From Trichomonas vaginalis G3 (taxonomy: Eukaryota; Parabasalia; Trichomonadida; Trichomonadidae): 64,000 nt of DNA. Positions 37,028 through 45,459 of this stretch are shown in pieces. Below the pieces are notes generated by a model. That model did not search any database and was not told the DNA's origin. It worked only from the letters and a program-made list of their open reading frames with translations. Numbering within the stretch: the stretch's first letter is position 1; each line of letters opens with the position of its first letter. The DNA is taken from positions 23,017,896 to 23,081,895 of the forward strand of contig NC_067206.1 in assembly GCF_026262505.1 (NCBI RefSeq), read 5' to 3'. A program made the translations under genes and the position numbers.

Positions 37028-37240
37028 ATGTCAAAACTTCTTGAAAGATGTTTGAAGAAAAACAATATAGACTTTATTTCATGTAAAGGACTTTACACAC
37101 TTTTGAACGATATGAAAGACCCTGTTTTGTTTTGTTCGTGTAGACAAAGGAAAGTTCTATGTCTTTACAAAATATTTGAACTTCTTAGACAGAGAACTTC
37201 AAGAAACGCCATGTGAAAGTTTAAGATGAAGTTCTTCTCC
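37028..37240 (+). other. small extra gene-like insert, only in copy B
   Basis: About 230 bases between the 193-aa gene and the penton-like gene that are absent from element A, where these two genes are only about ten bases apart. The stretch begins MSKLLERCLKKNNIDFISCK after a TAAGTAAAAATG leader like the one used by neighbouring genes, so it looks like a genuine small gene of about 70 codons. Integrity uncertain, function unknown. Confidence 0.4.
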
Positions 37241-37271
37241 ACTTTCAGAAAAAACTTTTAAATATATGTAA

Positions 37272-38098
37272 ATGGCAGAAGACATAGTGGTTTCTACTAT
37301 TACGACTAAAAACCCTGAGTCATATAATTCTATAACAACAAACTTACAAAGTCCTCAAGGACGATATTGTAAACTGACCTTAAACACGATGACGACTAAA
37401 GCCTGTTTTTGCTCTTTTGACACCAGAAGACTTTGTTGTTGTGAATGGTAAAAAATACTTCTTTGAAGATACTTACTCAGATATACCACCAACAGTTTTT
37501 GTTGACTTATTTAATACTTTAAGGACGGATGTAACATGTGCTGCAACTAGAGCAGGTTTCATTATGTTTGGATGTCCGACTGAGTTTAGTATAAACGATA
37601 TGAGCTATAATACAAAACTTATATCTGGTTTTTACTACCAACAGTTTCCTATAACAGGAAAAGGTGTCATACAAGGTCTATCTGTTCCATTGACTTTAAG
37701 TACACCTATTTTATATATTGTTTCAAACTTAGGTTCAAAGTGCTATTCGAATGTCGACAGAAACTACTATGACCAAAAGATACTCATGCGTATAAACAAC
37801 ACTTTCTCTGCTGGTTTGCCTATTGTTCATTCGAATGCAGAGTTTTCAGCTTTAGTGAACTCAAACACTTTAGCAAACATAAACTTAACCTTAGTTGACG
37901 CAAACTTTGTTGTCCTGTAAAACTTTTATGTCCTATGTATTTGTCAATGACGGCAGAAAGTTTCGAATTGGAAGATGCAACTGGTGAAAGTATTGTACTA
38001 CAAGAACAACTTCAACAACAAATAGCTCAAGAACAACAAATGCAACAAATGGAACAAATGCAACAACAAAGTCAAGAACAACAAATAGCTCAAGAATA
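37272..38098 (+). pseudogene. penton-like minor capsid protein, copy B, broken
   Basis: Copy of 12840-13626 with the same start (MAEDIVV). The Gln/Met-rich C-terminal tail is longer here (more QQQ/QEQ units). Broken about twice. Confidence 0.6.
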
Positions 38099-38129
38099 AA
38101 AAAATATTTTTTTTTATTTTTATAAAAAA
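38099..38129 (+). promoter_or_regulatory. promoter-like A/T leader of the helicase gene
   Basis: AAAAATATTTTTTTTTATTT then TTATAAAAAA and ATG, the same class of leader as at 4858, 7645 and 39366-39402. Confidence 0.5.
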
Positions 38130-39365
38130 ATGTACAGAATAGACGTTTCAGATTTTTATGACTTCCAAGCCTTCAGAAATATGTGTCCATTTAGAGACTA
38201 TAACAAAGCAGTCGAGAATTTGAAACGTTTAGTCATTTATGTCGACTCTGCCCCAGAATGTTATGTCATGAAAGAGTGGGATGTAGTCTTTAACAAACCT
38301 AAAGCGACAATAGTTTCAGAACAAGAATGTAAACAGAAACTTAAGAAAATAAAAGTCGTACAAGTTGGTATGAAGATGTTAGATGCTTGGGATATCTTAT
38401 TGTCAAAACTTGAAGATTTTTCAGTTCGTGGTATAAAGTTCTATACACCTTCTCCAAACTTCTATTCTATCTTCACTGGATATAAATACGAACAAGTAGA
38501 ATGGAAAGAAAATGTTATAGAAGCTTGGTTAGACCATGTCAAAGAAATTATATGCAATGGAAACGAAAGAGTCTATGAGTATATCTTATGTTGGTTTGCA
38601 AACATCTTACAACATCCAAGTGCTAAAAATGAAACTGCTCTCATCATAATTGGAAAACAAGGAACAGGTAAGAACACTTTCTTTACAGATATTTTGTGCA
38701 AACTGTTAGAAGGCTATTCGAACCCGAATATGACAAACTTAGAAAACATCTGCGGTAAATTTAACTCTTCAATAGAGAATATGAAACTTATAGTATGTAA
38801 CGAACTTCAAAGTATAGATACAACAAAAGTTTTAAACTCAGATGCTTTGAAGAGTCTTATAACAGACAAAGTTGGAGTTGTTGAAAGAAAGTATAGAGAC
38901 CAAAGAGTTTGTGAAAATGTTGCAAATTTCATCATGGTTTCAAACAACGCCGTTCCGATGAAGTTAGAAAGTTCTGACAGAAGATATGTAGTTGTCAGAA
39001 CGTCAGAAGCTCATATGCAAGATACAGAATATTTTGACGACTTAGCAGAAACTTTGACACCTAACTTTTACAACCACTTGTTCTCATATTTCATGACATT
39101 AGATATTTCAAAGTTCAATCCAAGACAAATTCCACATACCGAAGAGAGACAAACATTGTTAGAAGCAAACAAGAGTGTATATGAACTGTTCATAGATGAA
39201 ACTGACTTTGAGTGTTTAGATGAAAGGTCATTGTACGATTCGTATAAACAGTATTGTCAAGAGTATGGTTATATGACAGCGTCTAAACGAACATTCTTGG
39301 CAAATGTCAAAAGTCTTTTAGACGTACAGAATGGTGTATATACAAAGAAAAATTTTTCTGAGTAA
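38130..39365 (+). CDS. superfamily 3 helicase, D5/virophage type
   Basis: 411-aa whole frame. Motif A GKQGTGKN at residues 175-182, motif B around MKLIVCNELQSID (218-230) and motif C FIMVSNN (267-273) followed by DRRYVVV, the standard order of SF3 replicative helicases of small DNA viruses and the D5-type primase-helicases. The N-terminal 130 residues would hold the priming or adaptor region but show no archaeo-eukaryotic primase motif I recognise. A C-terminal winged-helix-like segment (YDSYKQYCQEYGYMTASKRT) is typical after SF3 domains. Role: unwinding element DNA during replication. Element A has the same gene broken (11571-12808). It is followed by the 139/140-aa gene. Confidence 0.8.
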   Translation: MYRIDVSDFYDFQAFRNMCPFRDYNKAVENLKRLVIYVDSAPECYVMKEWDVVFNKPKATIVSEQECKQKLKKIKVVQVGMKMLDAWDILLSKLEDFSVRGIKFYTPSPNFYSIFTGYKYEQVEWKENVIEAWLDHVKEIICNGNERVYEYILCWFANILQHPSAKNETALIIIGKQGTGKNTFFTDILCKLLEGYSNPNMTNLENICGKFNSSIENMKLIVCNELQSIDTTKVLNSDALKSLITDKVGVVERKYRDQRVCENVANFIMVSNNAVPMKLESSDRRYVVVRTSEAHMQDTEYFDDLAETLTPNFYNHLFSYFMTLDISKFNPRQIPHTEERQTLLEANKSVYELFIDETDFECLDERSLYDSYKQYCQEYGYMTASKRTFLANVKSLLDVQNGVYTKKNFSE

Positions 39366-39402
39366 ATTTTAAAAAAAATATTTTTTTTATCCGATAGAAA
39401 AG

Positions 39403-39822
39403 ATGACGAAATTCATCTCAGTCAACAAGTATATGTCAGGACTTAAAGAAGAACTAGACCCATTCACATATTTGAATGTTTACTTCTACCATTTTGAAAA
39501 GTCTTCATTTGACAAAGTTTGGAACATCGAACCAGTTAAGTTTGCTATTGTGACTAAAAATGGTGCGAAATTTGAAGACTTAGACATAGAAGGTTTGTTA
39601 ACAGTCAAAGAAAGTTTTGACAGAAGGTTCTCAAACCTTAAAGAAGGCAAAGCATACAAACTTGTTATACCTTATGAACCAAAGAAAGCAGACGACTATG
39701 AATATTATGAGTCTAAGATAGTTGAAGTTCAAGGTAAATTGGGTAAAAAGATTTTAGAGTCTAAGCCAGTGTTTGCTCCTAAAGAGGAAGAGAACATTGA
39801 CATTGACCCAGAAATGTTCTAA
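39403..39822 (+). CDS. 139-aa hypothetical protein downstream of helicase, copy B
   Basis: Near-identical to 11111-11533. Whole frame starting MTKFISVNKYMSGLKEELDP. It sits 37 bases behind the helicase with the AAATATTTTTTTTATCCGAT leader. Family not recognised; a helper of the helicase is the simplest guess. Confidence 0.55.
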   Translation: MTKFISVNKYMSGLKEELDPFTYLNVYFYHFEKSSFDKVWNIEPVKFAIVTKNGAKFEDLDIEGLLTVKESFDRRFSNLKEGKAYKLVIPYEPKKADDYEYYESKIVEVQGKLGKKILESKPVFAPKEEENIDIDPEMF

Positions 39823-39838
39823 AAATAAAATTTTATTT

Positions 39839-40284
39839 TTACATGTCAAATTTCTTTTTCTCTGGCTCTGGTTCTTTCTTCTCTTCTTCTACTTTCTTTT
39901 CTTTCTTTTCTCTCTTCTTCTTCTCTGGTGGAGTTATGTCAAACTTCTCAGAACCATATTTTTGTAAAAGTGCTTTGTCATTTAATAGCTCTTCTATTCT
40001 GTTTTCTATTTCATTTTCAAGAACAGCGCATGTGTCTTCTTTGCATTCTAAGAAGTTTTGTTGGACTTCATCTCTCCAAGAGGCGTCATCTCTGTCAACA
40101 AGTCTGTCATTGACAAATTTTAAGACTTCTCTGCTTAAGGTTTTATGGTTCTTGTCATATTCCCAGAAACAGAACTTTAGAACAAATTCCCTTTCTTGTT
40201 TACACTATGTAAGATTTTATGGTCGACAGATGTTTTGCTGTCGAAAAGCTTGTCTCGAATATAGATAGCGAAATCGCTAGACAT
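39839..40284 (-). pseudogene. 148-aa acidic/Lys-rich protein, copy B, broken
   Basis: Minus-strand counterpart of 10649-11095, with the same place between helicase helper and ATPase and the same 36-base divergent gap to the ATPase start. Broken about once. Confidence 0.6.
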
Positions 40285-40320
40285 TTCCTAAAAGATAAAA
40301 ATTTTAATTTTTCTAAAAAT

Positions 40321-41196
40321 ATGTTAGAAAAAAAGTTTGCTGACATTGACAAGAAATTTGAGAATGTTTTAAACAAGAACAAGAGGAAGTTGGAAAATGC
40401 TCAGATAAAACCCATACATGACAAGTTCTTATTTGCTCAGAATGGTATAACAGGTCTAATTGCACCACCTGGGTCGGGTAAGACTTTCACTTATCTTAAA
40501 ATGGCTGCACAACAACAAGAACTAGATGAGAAGAACCCATTCTATGAGTTAGTAGTCATTTGTAGTACTTCTGGTCAATTTGACCAAACCGTCAATTCGT
40601 TCAAAGATATTATAAAAAAGTCTAAGTTAGTATGTATAAAAGACTCTGAGTTGTTAGATTGGATAAAGAAGTACCAAAGAAGAGTTTTGAAGTACAATGC
40701 TATAAATGAGTATGTCAATTCTAAGTTTAAAGACCCAAATGAGGAAATGCAGAGAATATTAGAGAAGAAACACTTCAGAAACAAACAGAAAGAGATAGAA
40801 TACATTTCGAAGAAATTGCAATCTTACGATTGGAAGACTTACCCTCACAGATGTCTTCTTATCTTAGATGACTTTGCTTCTCATCCTTTGTTAAAGAACA
40901 GAGAACAAGACATGTGTCGAATTCTTAAGAAGCTCAGACACTTTAACATTTCAGTTGTCATTTGTGTACAGACAGCCAAGAGTTTAAGTAAGGATGTAAA
41001 GAGAATACTTACTGATATCATACTTTTCCCCGGATTGTCCGAAGACGATTTCATGGAACTTATGAAAGAGTCCATGGCAGGTAAGTTTGACAGACATGAA
41101 CTATGGGAGAAGTACAAAGTCATACAAGACCCTCATACTTCTTTCAGAATTCACATCTACGCAAACAAAGTTCAAATTGTAAAAAGTCAAGCGTAA
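40321..41196 (+). CDS. A32-like genome-packaging ATPase (FtsK/HerA superfamily)
   Basis: 291 aa from the ATG at 40321. The frame is open to 40219, but that would overlap the divergent 148-aa gene, so the inner start is preferred. Walker A APPGSGKT at about residues 48-55, Walker B CLLILDDFA at about 178-186, and a later sensor-like VVICVQTAKS. This pattern is the Polinton/NCLDV packaging ATPase, which drives DNA into preformed capsids. The gene ends 11 bases before the convergent KilA-N gene. The broken homologue in element A is at 9742-10612. Confidence 0.85.
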   Translation: MLEKKFADIDKKFENVLNKNKRKLENAQIKPIHDKFLFAQNGITGLIAPPGSGKTFTYLKMAAQQQELDEKNPFYELVVICSTSGQFDQTVNSFKDIIKKSKLVCIKDSELLDWIKKYQRRVLKYNAINEYVNSKFKDPNEEMQRILEKKHFRNKQKEIEYISKKLQSYDWKTYPHRCLLILDDFASHPLLKNREQDMCRILKKLRHFNISVVICVQTAKSLSKDVKRILTDIILFPGLSEDDFMELMKESMAGKFDRHELWEKYKVIQDPHTSFRIHIYANKVQIVKSQA

Positions 41197-41207
41197 AAAA
41201 TAAAGGT

Positions 41208-42056
41208 TCATTTACTCTTCTCTTTGAAGTTGTCAAAATACTCTGTTATCTTTTCCTTCAGTAGCGGCAAATCTTCTTTGAATGTAAGTATTGTACAACC
41301 TTTCATATCATAGTGTGTTTGAGGTAACGTATCTTGAACTATCTGTTTAACATCTTCATTTGGTGTCATTGAAATCGGTAAGTTTTCGCGATAGAACCAA
41401 TTTCTGTCAGATTTGTAAATCTTAGCAAGGTCGTAAAAGCTTTTGTTGTTTCTTCTGACTAAATGAAACATAACCATATCTCTGTCTTCTTCATTTTCCA
41501 TCTCTTCAGTGTAAATCATATACTTATAGTTCTTTTCCTTTCCTTTTGGTACCGAACGTGGTATTCTTTTCTGTATGTTTTTGTCTTTTGCTTCAATGAC
41601 TTCATCTTTGGATTCAATGACTTCATCTTTTGCTTGAAGTTTCTTTTCCATCTCTTCACGTTCTTGTCTATGAATTTCGTCAAGAAGTCTGAAAATATAC
41701 CAAGCGTAACGAGGTGAAGCCCACATTGCAACAGCATTTACAAGAAGTCTATGTACATAATATCCTCTTAAATTTATTGGCAAATTTTTACGATTTTCAT
41801 GTGTTTTATGCAAGGCCGAGAATTCTCGGTCTAGAGAAATTTCACTAAAAAGTTCTTGTGTGCTTTGGTTTTTGAACCAGTCGTCTGCGTGTTTAGTATC
41901 TGGAGCAAAACATGCATTCAAAATACTTTGCATTTGGTACATGTCATCTTTGACCGAACGAATGAGACGGAGTTGTTTGTTATACTGAACCCACTCATAT
42001 TCTTCACTTATGGCTTCATGAACGATAGCAGTTGTTGTGTTCTCTGTTGTTGACAT
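41208..42056 (-). CDS. KilA-N domain protein, copy B (whole), palindrome inside
   Basis: 282 aa from the ATG at 42056 (MSTTENTTTAIVHEAISEEY). The frame continues upstream through an AT-rich repeat that is not coding. KilA-N blocks span residues 10-150, closing with RGYYVHRLLVNAVAMWASPR. A coiled coil with a tandem KDEVIESKDEVIEAKDKN repeat follows, then a C-terminal domain like those after KilA-N in pox-like viruses (MIYTEEMENEEDRD, SDRNWFYRENLP). Within the DNA-binding domain the coding text contains palindrome 41814-41831. About 60 bases around it are identical to an outside cassette at about 42886-42947. Role: probable DNA-binding regulator. Confidence 0.8.
   Translation of the reverse strand: MSTTENTTTAIVHEAISEEYEWVQYNKQLRLIRSVKDDMYQMQSILNACFAPDTKHADDWFKNQSTQELFSEISLDREFSALHKTHENRKNLPINLRGYYVHRLLVNAVAMWASPRYAWYIFRLLDEIHRQEREEMEKKLQAKDEVIESKDEVIEAKDKNIQKRIPRSVPKGKEKNYKYMIYTEEMENEEDRDMVMFHLVRRNNKSFYDLAKIYKSDRNWFYRENLPISMTPNEDVKQIVQDTLPQTHYDMKGCTILTFKEDLPLLKEKITEYFDNFKEKSK
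41814..41831. repeat. palindrome inside KilA-N gene of element B
   Basis: GGCCGAGAATTCTCGGTC, one unpaired position. It lies at the same place in the protein as the palindromes in KilA-N1 and KilA-N2 of element A, but has a different sequence. Confidence 0.85.
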
Positions 42057-42059
42057 TTC

Positions 42060-42130
42060 TGTTCTTATATACAAAATAAAAAATAAAATAAAATAAAAAA
42101 TAAAATAAAAAATAAAATAAAAAATAAAAT
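42060..42130. repeat. AAAATAAAATA simple repeat upstream of KilA-N (B)
   Basis: Tandem AAAATAAAAT-type units replace the usual promoter-like leader of this gene. The open frame through them (Phe/Ile/Tyr-rich) is not coding. Confidence 0.7.
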
Positions 42131-42174
42131 TAGCGTTATTTTCTATCTTGTATAAAAGACCAAAAATAAACGCT

Positions 42175-42786
42175 TTACATGTATTTTTCAGCAACTTCGT
42201 CAAATAATTTTACAGCTTTCTCTATCTCATCTACTTCAAACGTTTCTTTACCTTTCGTGGGAGCACCATACATTTTCTCAAACTTTTCAAGTAGTTCTGT
42301 TTCAGCAGCTCTCATATCATTTACAAACACAACCTTAACTCTATTGACTGTAGAGTCATATCTTTGAGTTATATTAAATGTTCTTCCTATCTTATATCTC
42401 TTTGTATTGAAGTCCTTCGGCTTCTGAACGATGTAAAGTAAGCCTTCACTGCAACGTTCCGTATCGAATGAACCATATGTTATGAAATTATATCCAACAA
42501 CTGGGTCAATCCATAACAAAACTATTGGTATAAGACTTTTGTCAATGAGATATGCTGTAGTTCCACAGAATCTTACCGATATCATAAGCTCAGGATTTCT
42601 TGTCAAAATTTTCTGAGTTGAAGCAATTCCAACCCAATGGTGTGTTTTCTTTCCAGATGGTGTTAGAATGTCTGACAAAGAATATTTGTTGTATTTCTTT
42701 GAGTATCTTACGTTTAAATCACCTATTCTAACCACTTTGGTGTCATTGTCTATCTTTTTGACTGTTTCAAACTCAGTGTTTGTCAT
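42175..42786 (-). CDS. KilA-N-like / T5orf172 protein, copy B
   Basis: 203-aa whole frame, more than nine-tenths identical to 7687-8301. The same GLLYIVQKPKDF and YKIGRTFNITQRYDS motifs mark the GIY-YIG-related T5orf172 domain. Leader TGTAAGAACAGGAA before the ATG and AAAATATTTTTTTTTATTTT further up are the same as in element A. Confidence 0.75.
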   Translation of the reverse strand: MTNTEFETVKKIDNDTKVVRIGDLNVRYSKKYNKYSLSDILTPSGKKTHHWVGIASTQKILTRNPELMISVRFCGTTAYLIDKSLIPIVLLWIDPVVGYNFITYGSFDTERCSEGLLYIVQKPKDFNTKRYKIGRTFNITQRYDSTVNRVKVVFVNDMRAAETELLEKFEKMYGAPTKGKETFEVDEIEKAVKLFDEVAEKYM

Positions 42787-42879
42787 TTCCTGTTCTTACA
42801 TACAAAATAAAAAAAAATATTTTAAAAAAACTAGCGTTAATTTTATTTTTTCTATCTTGTATAAAAGATATGATTTCAT

Positions 42880-43040
42880 AGAGTTTTTTTACGATTTTCA
42901 TGTGTTTTATGCAAGGCCGAGAATTCTCGGTCTAGAGAAATTTCACGATTTTCATGTGTTTTAGGCGACTACGGTTTTTTACGTACTCGCAATTTTTTAC
43001 GAAGAGTAAAAGTTCACTTCGTAAAAAATAACAGTTATAT
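42880..43040. repeat. external palindrome cassettes of element B
   Basis: Palindrome 42915-42932 with flanks identical over about 60 bases to the inside of the KilA-N gene at 41786-41845. Immediately right, a second unit ACGATTTTCATGTGTTTTAG followed by GCGACTACGG, with the same constant flank as the tandem units in element A. No gene in 42787-43063. Confidence 0.8.
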
Positions 43041-43063
43041 AATGAAATTTGGTCATTTTTTTC

Positions 43064-43252
43064 ATGTCAGAAGACTCGAAGGTGCAACACTTCCAAAATA
43101 CCGACGAACTCAGAAGAGCAGCATGGCAGTATGTTCTTGACAACTTCTTTGAGTTCTCCAGGTACACCTTGGAAAATGCTGAAGAACTCCGACACAGAGA
43201 ATTTGGAGAAATTGCGCTCCAATACTACATTGACAAACAAAGGGTAAAATAA
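43064..43252 (+). CDS. 62-aa hypothetical protein
   Basis: Start at MSEDSKVQHFQNTDELRRAA, after TCATTTTTTTC. Mostly helical and charged. First gene of the higher-G+C flank block on the right of element B. Family not recognised. It shares an initiator-like TCATTTTT/GACATTTTTA leader with the next gene. Confidence 0.5.
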   Translation: MSEDSKVQHFQNTDELRRAAWQYVLDNFFEFSRYTLENAEELRHREFGEIALQYYIDKQRVK

Positions 43253-43288
43253 GACTAAAAACTTAACGTTTAAAAAGTGACATTTTTA

Positions 43289-43489
43289 ATGAGCTCCGAG
43301 TCACCGAGAAAACTTGGTCAGATGTTAGCAGCTTACTTCCCTGAGGAGGATGGAAGCGTTACATACGTAAGGTTCAAAAACAACGAACCTGGAATTGCGT
43401 ACCAAATTCGCAATTACATGACCGTGGAAGAGTACGAAAGGTTCCTACAAGAGAAACCAGCTCTAAACAACTCAGAAAAGAAAGAATAA
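43289..43489 (+). CDS. 66-aa hypothetical protein
   Basis: Start at MSSESPRKLGQMLAAYFPEE. Mixed alpha/beta, charged, with a Lys/Glu end. Lies 36 bases after the 62-aa gene on the same strand and converges on the Pro-rich gene at 43518-44108. Family not recognised. Confidence 0.5.
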   Translation: MSSESPRKLGQMLAAYFPEEDGSVTYVRFKNNEPGIAYQIRNYMTVEEYERFLQEKPALNNSEKKE

Positions 43490-43517
43490 AAAGTTTAACT
43501 CGTAATTGTTTATTTTT

Positions 43518-44108
43518 TTACTTGTATGGGCAAGCTGCAAGAATGAAGTCGATTATCTCAGTCTTTGTCTTGACCAGTTGGACGGCTCTTGCGAGTACGT
43601 CTGTTTTGCGGTCTCCAGCTGGTGTCTGACCTTCGTAATTGCGCATGTTCTTGAGAGCTCCAACTGTAAATGGCTGTAAGATGAAGAGTCTCTCAGACTG
43701 CTTGAGGTAGTCGTCTCTGTCTTTGACCGAATCTGTGGTACGAGTCGAATCGGTCGATTTGAGGGAAGAGACTGAAAGCCTGTCGTCTTCCATAGGGGCT
43801 GTGGCATAATCTTTGCGTAAACGGTTCAGACCTTCTTCGAACTCTTGGTCTCTCTTCGATTGGGATTGAGATTGGAATTGCTGGGGTGGAGCTTGCTGGA
43901 ACATCCAAGGGTTGGGGAAGTAAGGCATAGGCTGAGGAGGAGGGTAGTTCGGGAAGCCTTGTGGTGGGTAGTAACATTGAGGTGGAAATTGGTAGTAATT
44001 TGGTGGAGGTACTTGCTGGAACTGAGGTGCAGGGGCTGGTGCTTTAGGTTCTGCAGCTTTCGGTACTTCTGGCTTTGGAAGGCATTCAGGAAGAGGAACG
44101 TCAGTCAT
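43518..44108 (-). CDS. 196-aa Pro/Gln/Tyr-rich protein
   Basis: Whole frame. Residues 1-85 are Pro/Ala then Pro/Gln/Tyr/Phe-rich (YYQFPPQCYYPPQGFPNYPP), a flexible low-complexity arm. Residues 90-196 are charged and helical with an LQPFTVGALKNMRNYEGQTP segment. Family not recognised. It is divergent from the 123-aa gene at 44349 across a 240-bp array of 22-bp palindromic repeats. A related start is present in the insert at about 9649 of element A. Confidence 0.55.
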   Translation of the reverse strand: MTDVPLPECLPKPEVPKAAEPKAPAPAPQFQQVPPPNYYQFPPQCYYPPQGFPNYPPPQPMPYFPNPWMFQQAPPQQFQSQSQSKRDQEFEEGLNRLRKDYATAPMEDDRLSVSSLKSTDSTRTTDSVKDRDDYLKQSERLFILQPFTVGALKNMRNYEGQTPAGDRKTDVLARAVQLVKTKTEIIDFILAACPYK

Positions 44109-44348
44109 CCGTTTGTGTCCTGTCGGAAGGAAAATATTTTCCTGTCGGAAGGAAAAATTTTTCCTGTCGGAAGGAAGAACTTTTCCTGAAGTTCGACCAA
44201 AAAGTTCTCAATTTTCGAAAATTTGAATGGTTTACGGACGAACAACAGGAAAATTTTTTCCAGTTGTCGGGAAAAATTTTTCCCTTTGTCCGGAAAATTT
44301 TTTCCAGTTGTCGGGAAAATATTTTCCTGTCGGATGGAAGGACTCGGA
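44109..44348. repeat. divergent-promoter array of 22-bp palindromic repeats
   Basis: About eight units of the type CCTGTCGGAAGGAAAAATTT. The A/T cores (GGAAAATATTTTCC, GGAAAAATTTTTCC, GGAAAATTTTTTCC) are small palindromes that vary from unit to unit. A unique stretch with TTCTCAATTTTCGAAAATTT in the middle is shared with element A at about 9460-9500. Lies exactly between two divergent starts, so an operator array is likely. Confidence 0.8.
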
Positions 44349-44720
44349 ATGCCAGAAGGATTTGCCGAGGCAATTTACCTCATTGAAATTAACGACTGCG
44401 TAAAAGACTACTTGCGCAAGGTCATGAAGCCCAAGGTCAAGTTCACCAGTATTTCTGGAAGGTCTACACTTCAGCTCGAGACTTCGACTGGAATTCCAAT
44501 TCAAATACCAGACGGGACAGCCTACGATGGCATAAAGGACGCCAAAAGAGAAGCTCTTGTTAAGTTCCTAAACAAACGTCCTTGGATAAAAATACCAAAC
44601 AAGGAGAACCCCCTACCCCATATGAAATTGGCAATTCAGTCTCTCCTTCACTTCTCGGGTCAGCCGTTCTACATAACCTGTGAAGGCGACATTCAGCCAG
44701 TTCTTCAGCCAGTTCAGTAA
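44349..44720 (+). CDS. 123-aa hypothetical protein
   Basis: Start taken at MPEGFAEAIYLIEINDCVKD; another in-frame ATG lies at 44334 and the frame runs further up into the repeats. Mixed alpha/beta, about 120 residues, with GIPIQIPDGTAYDGIKDAKR in the middle. Family not recognised. Base composition is near-balanced, unlike the A+T-rich core. A fragment of the start occurs in the insert of element A near 9270. Confidence 0.5.
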   Translation: MPEGFAEAIYLIEINDCVKDYLRKVMKPKVKFTSISGRSTLQLETSTGIPIQIPDGTAYDGIKDAKREALVKFLNKRPWIKIPNKENPLPHMKLAIQSLLHFSGQPFYITCEGDIQPVLQPVQ

Positions 44721-44842
44721 ACATCTCATTTTAACTTCACTTTTTTTATGTTTTTACGCATGTGAAGAAGAAGCCTTCTGGTAAGTTTCTTATAGCCATA
44801 TACATGGCACGCTTTGAGTAAAAACATTTTTTTCATTTTTGA

Positions 44843-45427
44843 ATGAAGCAAGTTAAATTCGTCCCACACCAATCTCAATGGACCGATGAAGAGTTTCAAG
44901 CTATGGTTGAAGGTGTTGAGAACGACATAGACGGCGAACGTGAAGGAGCTCAAATCACAATTGCAACCAAAATTGCAGAAGTCAAGGAACAGATAGCTCC
45001 ACTTAAAGCTACCAAAGCTACTCTTGACCTCATGGATAGTTACCGTTTAGATGTCAAGAGTGGAATAAGACAATTAAAATTAAAACTTCTAAACTACGAA
45101 GCTATACTCCAAAAGTTAGCAGAAATGAGAAGACTTTACCAGAGCTACTTACATGTAAGGGACTTACCTTCAAGCAGTCCGACCAAAGATGAATTTGTTG
45201 ACATTGTCCCAATTTTGTCCGAAAGTCAGCTCAGATGTTTCGAACTGCTCCCAACATATCCAGAATATGAACGTTTGCCTGAACTCTTCCGCAATCTCAA
45301 AAAACGTTTTTTGGTTCTCATGTTCGAAACTTTTATCGGAAGAGACAACAAACGTTCAGAAGAAGAACAAGATATTATTTTAAACTTGTTGTATGACTTA
45401 ACCGTCATAACAAGCTTTTTGAAGTAA
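44843..45427 (+). CDS. 194-aa helical protein
   Basis: Whole frame, MKQVKFVPHQSQWTDEEFQA onwards. Long helical region about residues 25-110 with heptad character (KIAEVKEQIAPLKATKATLD), then a Pro/Ser-rich turn and a second helical part. No enzyme motif. Leader AAAACATTTTTTTCATTTTT is like that of the HNH gene at 3091. Family not recognised. Confidence 0.5.
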   Translation: MKQVKFVPHQSQWTDEEFQAMVEGVENDIDGEREGAQITIATKIAEVKEQIAPLKATKATLDLMDSYRLDVKSGIRQLKLKLLNYEAILQKLAEMRRLYQSYLHVRDLPSSSPTKDEFVDIVPILSESQLRCFELLPTYPEYERLPELFRNLKKRFLVLMFETFIGRDNKRSEEEQDIILNLLYDLTVITSFLK

Positions 45428-45459
45428 AACCGTCATTCTCAAACCACTTCATTTTTTCG

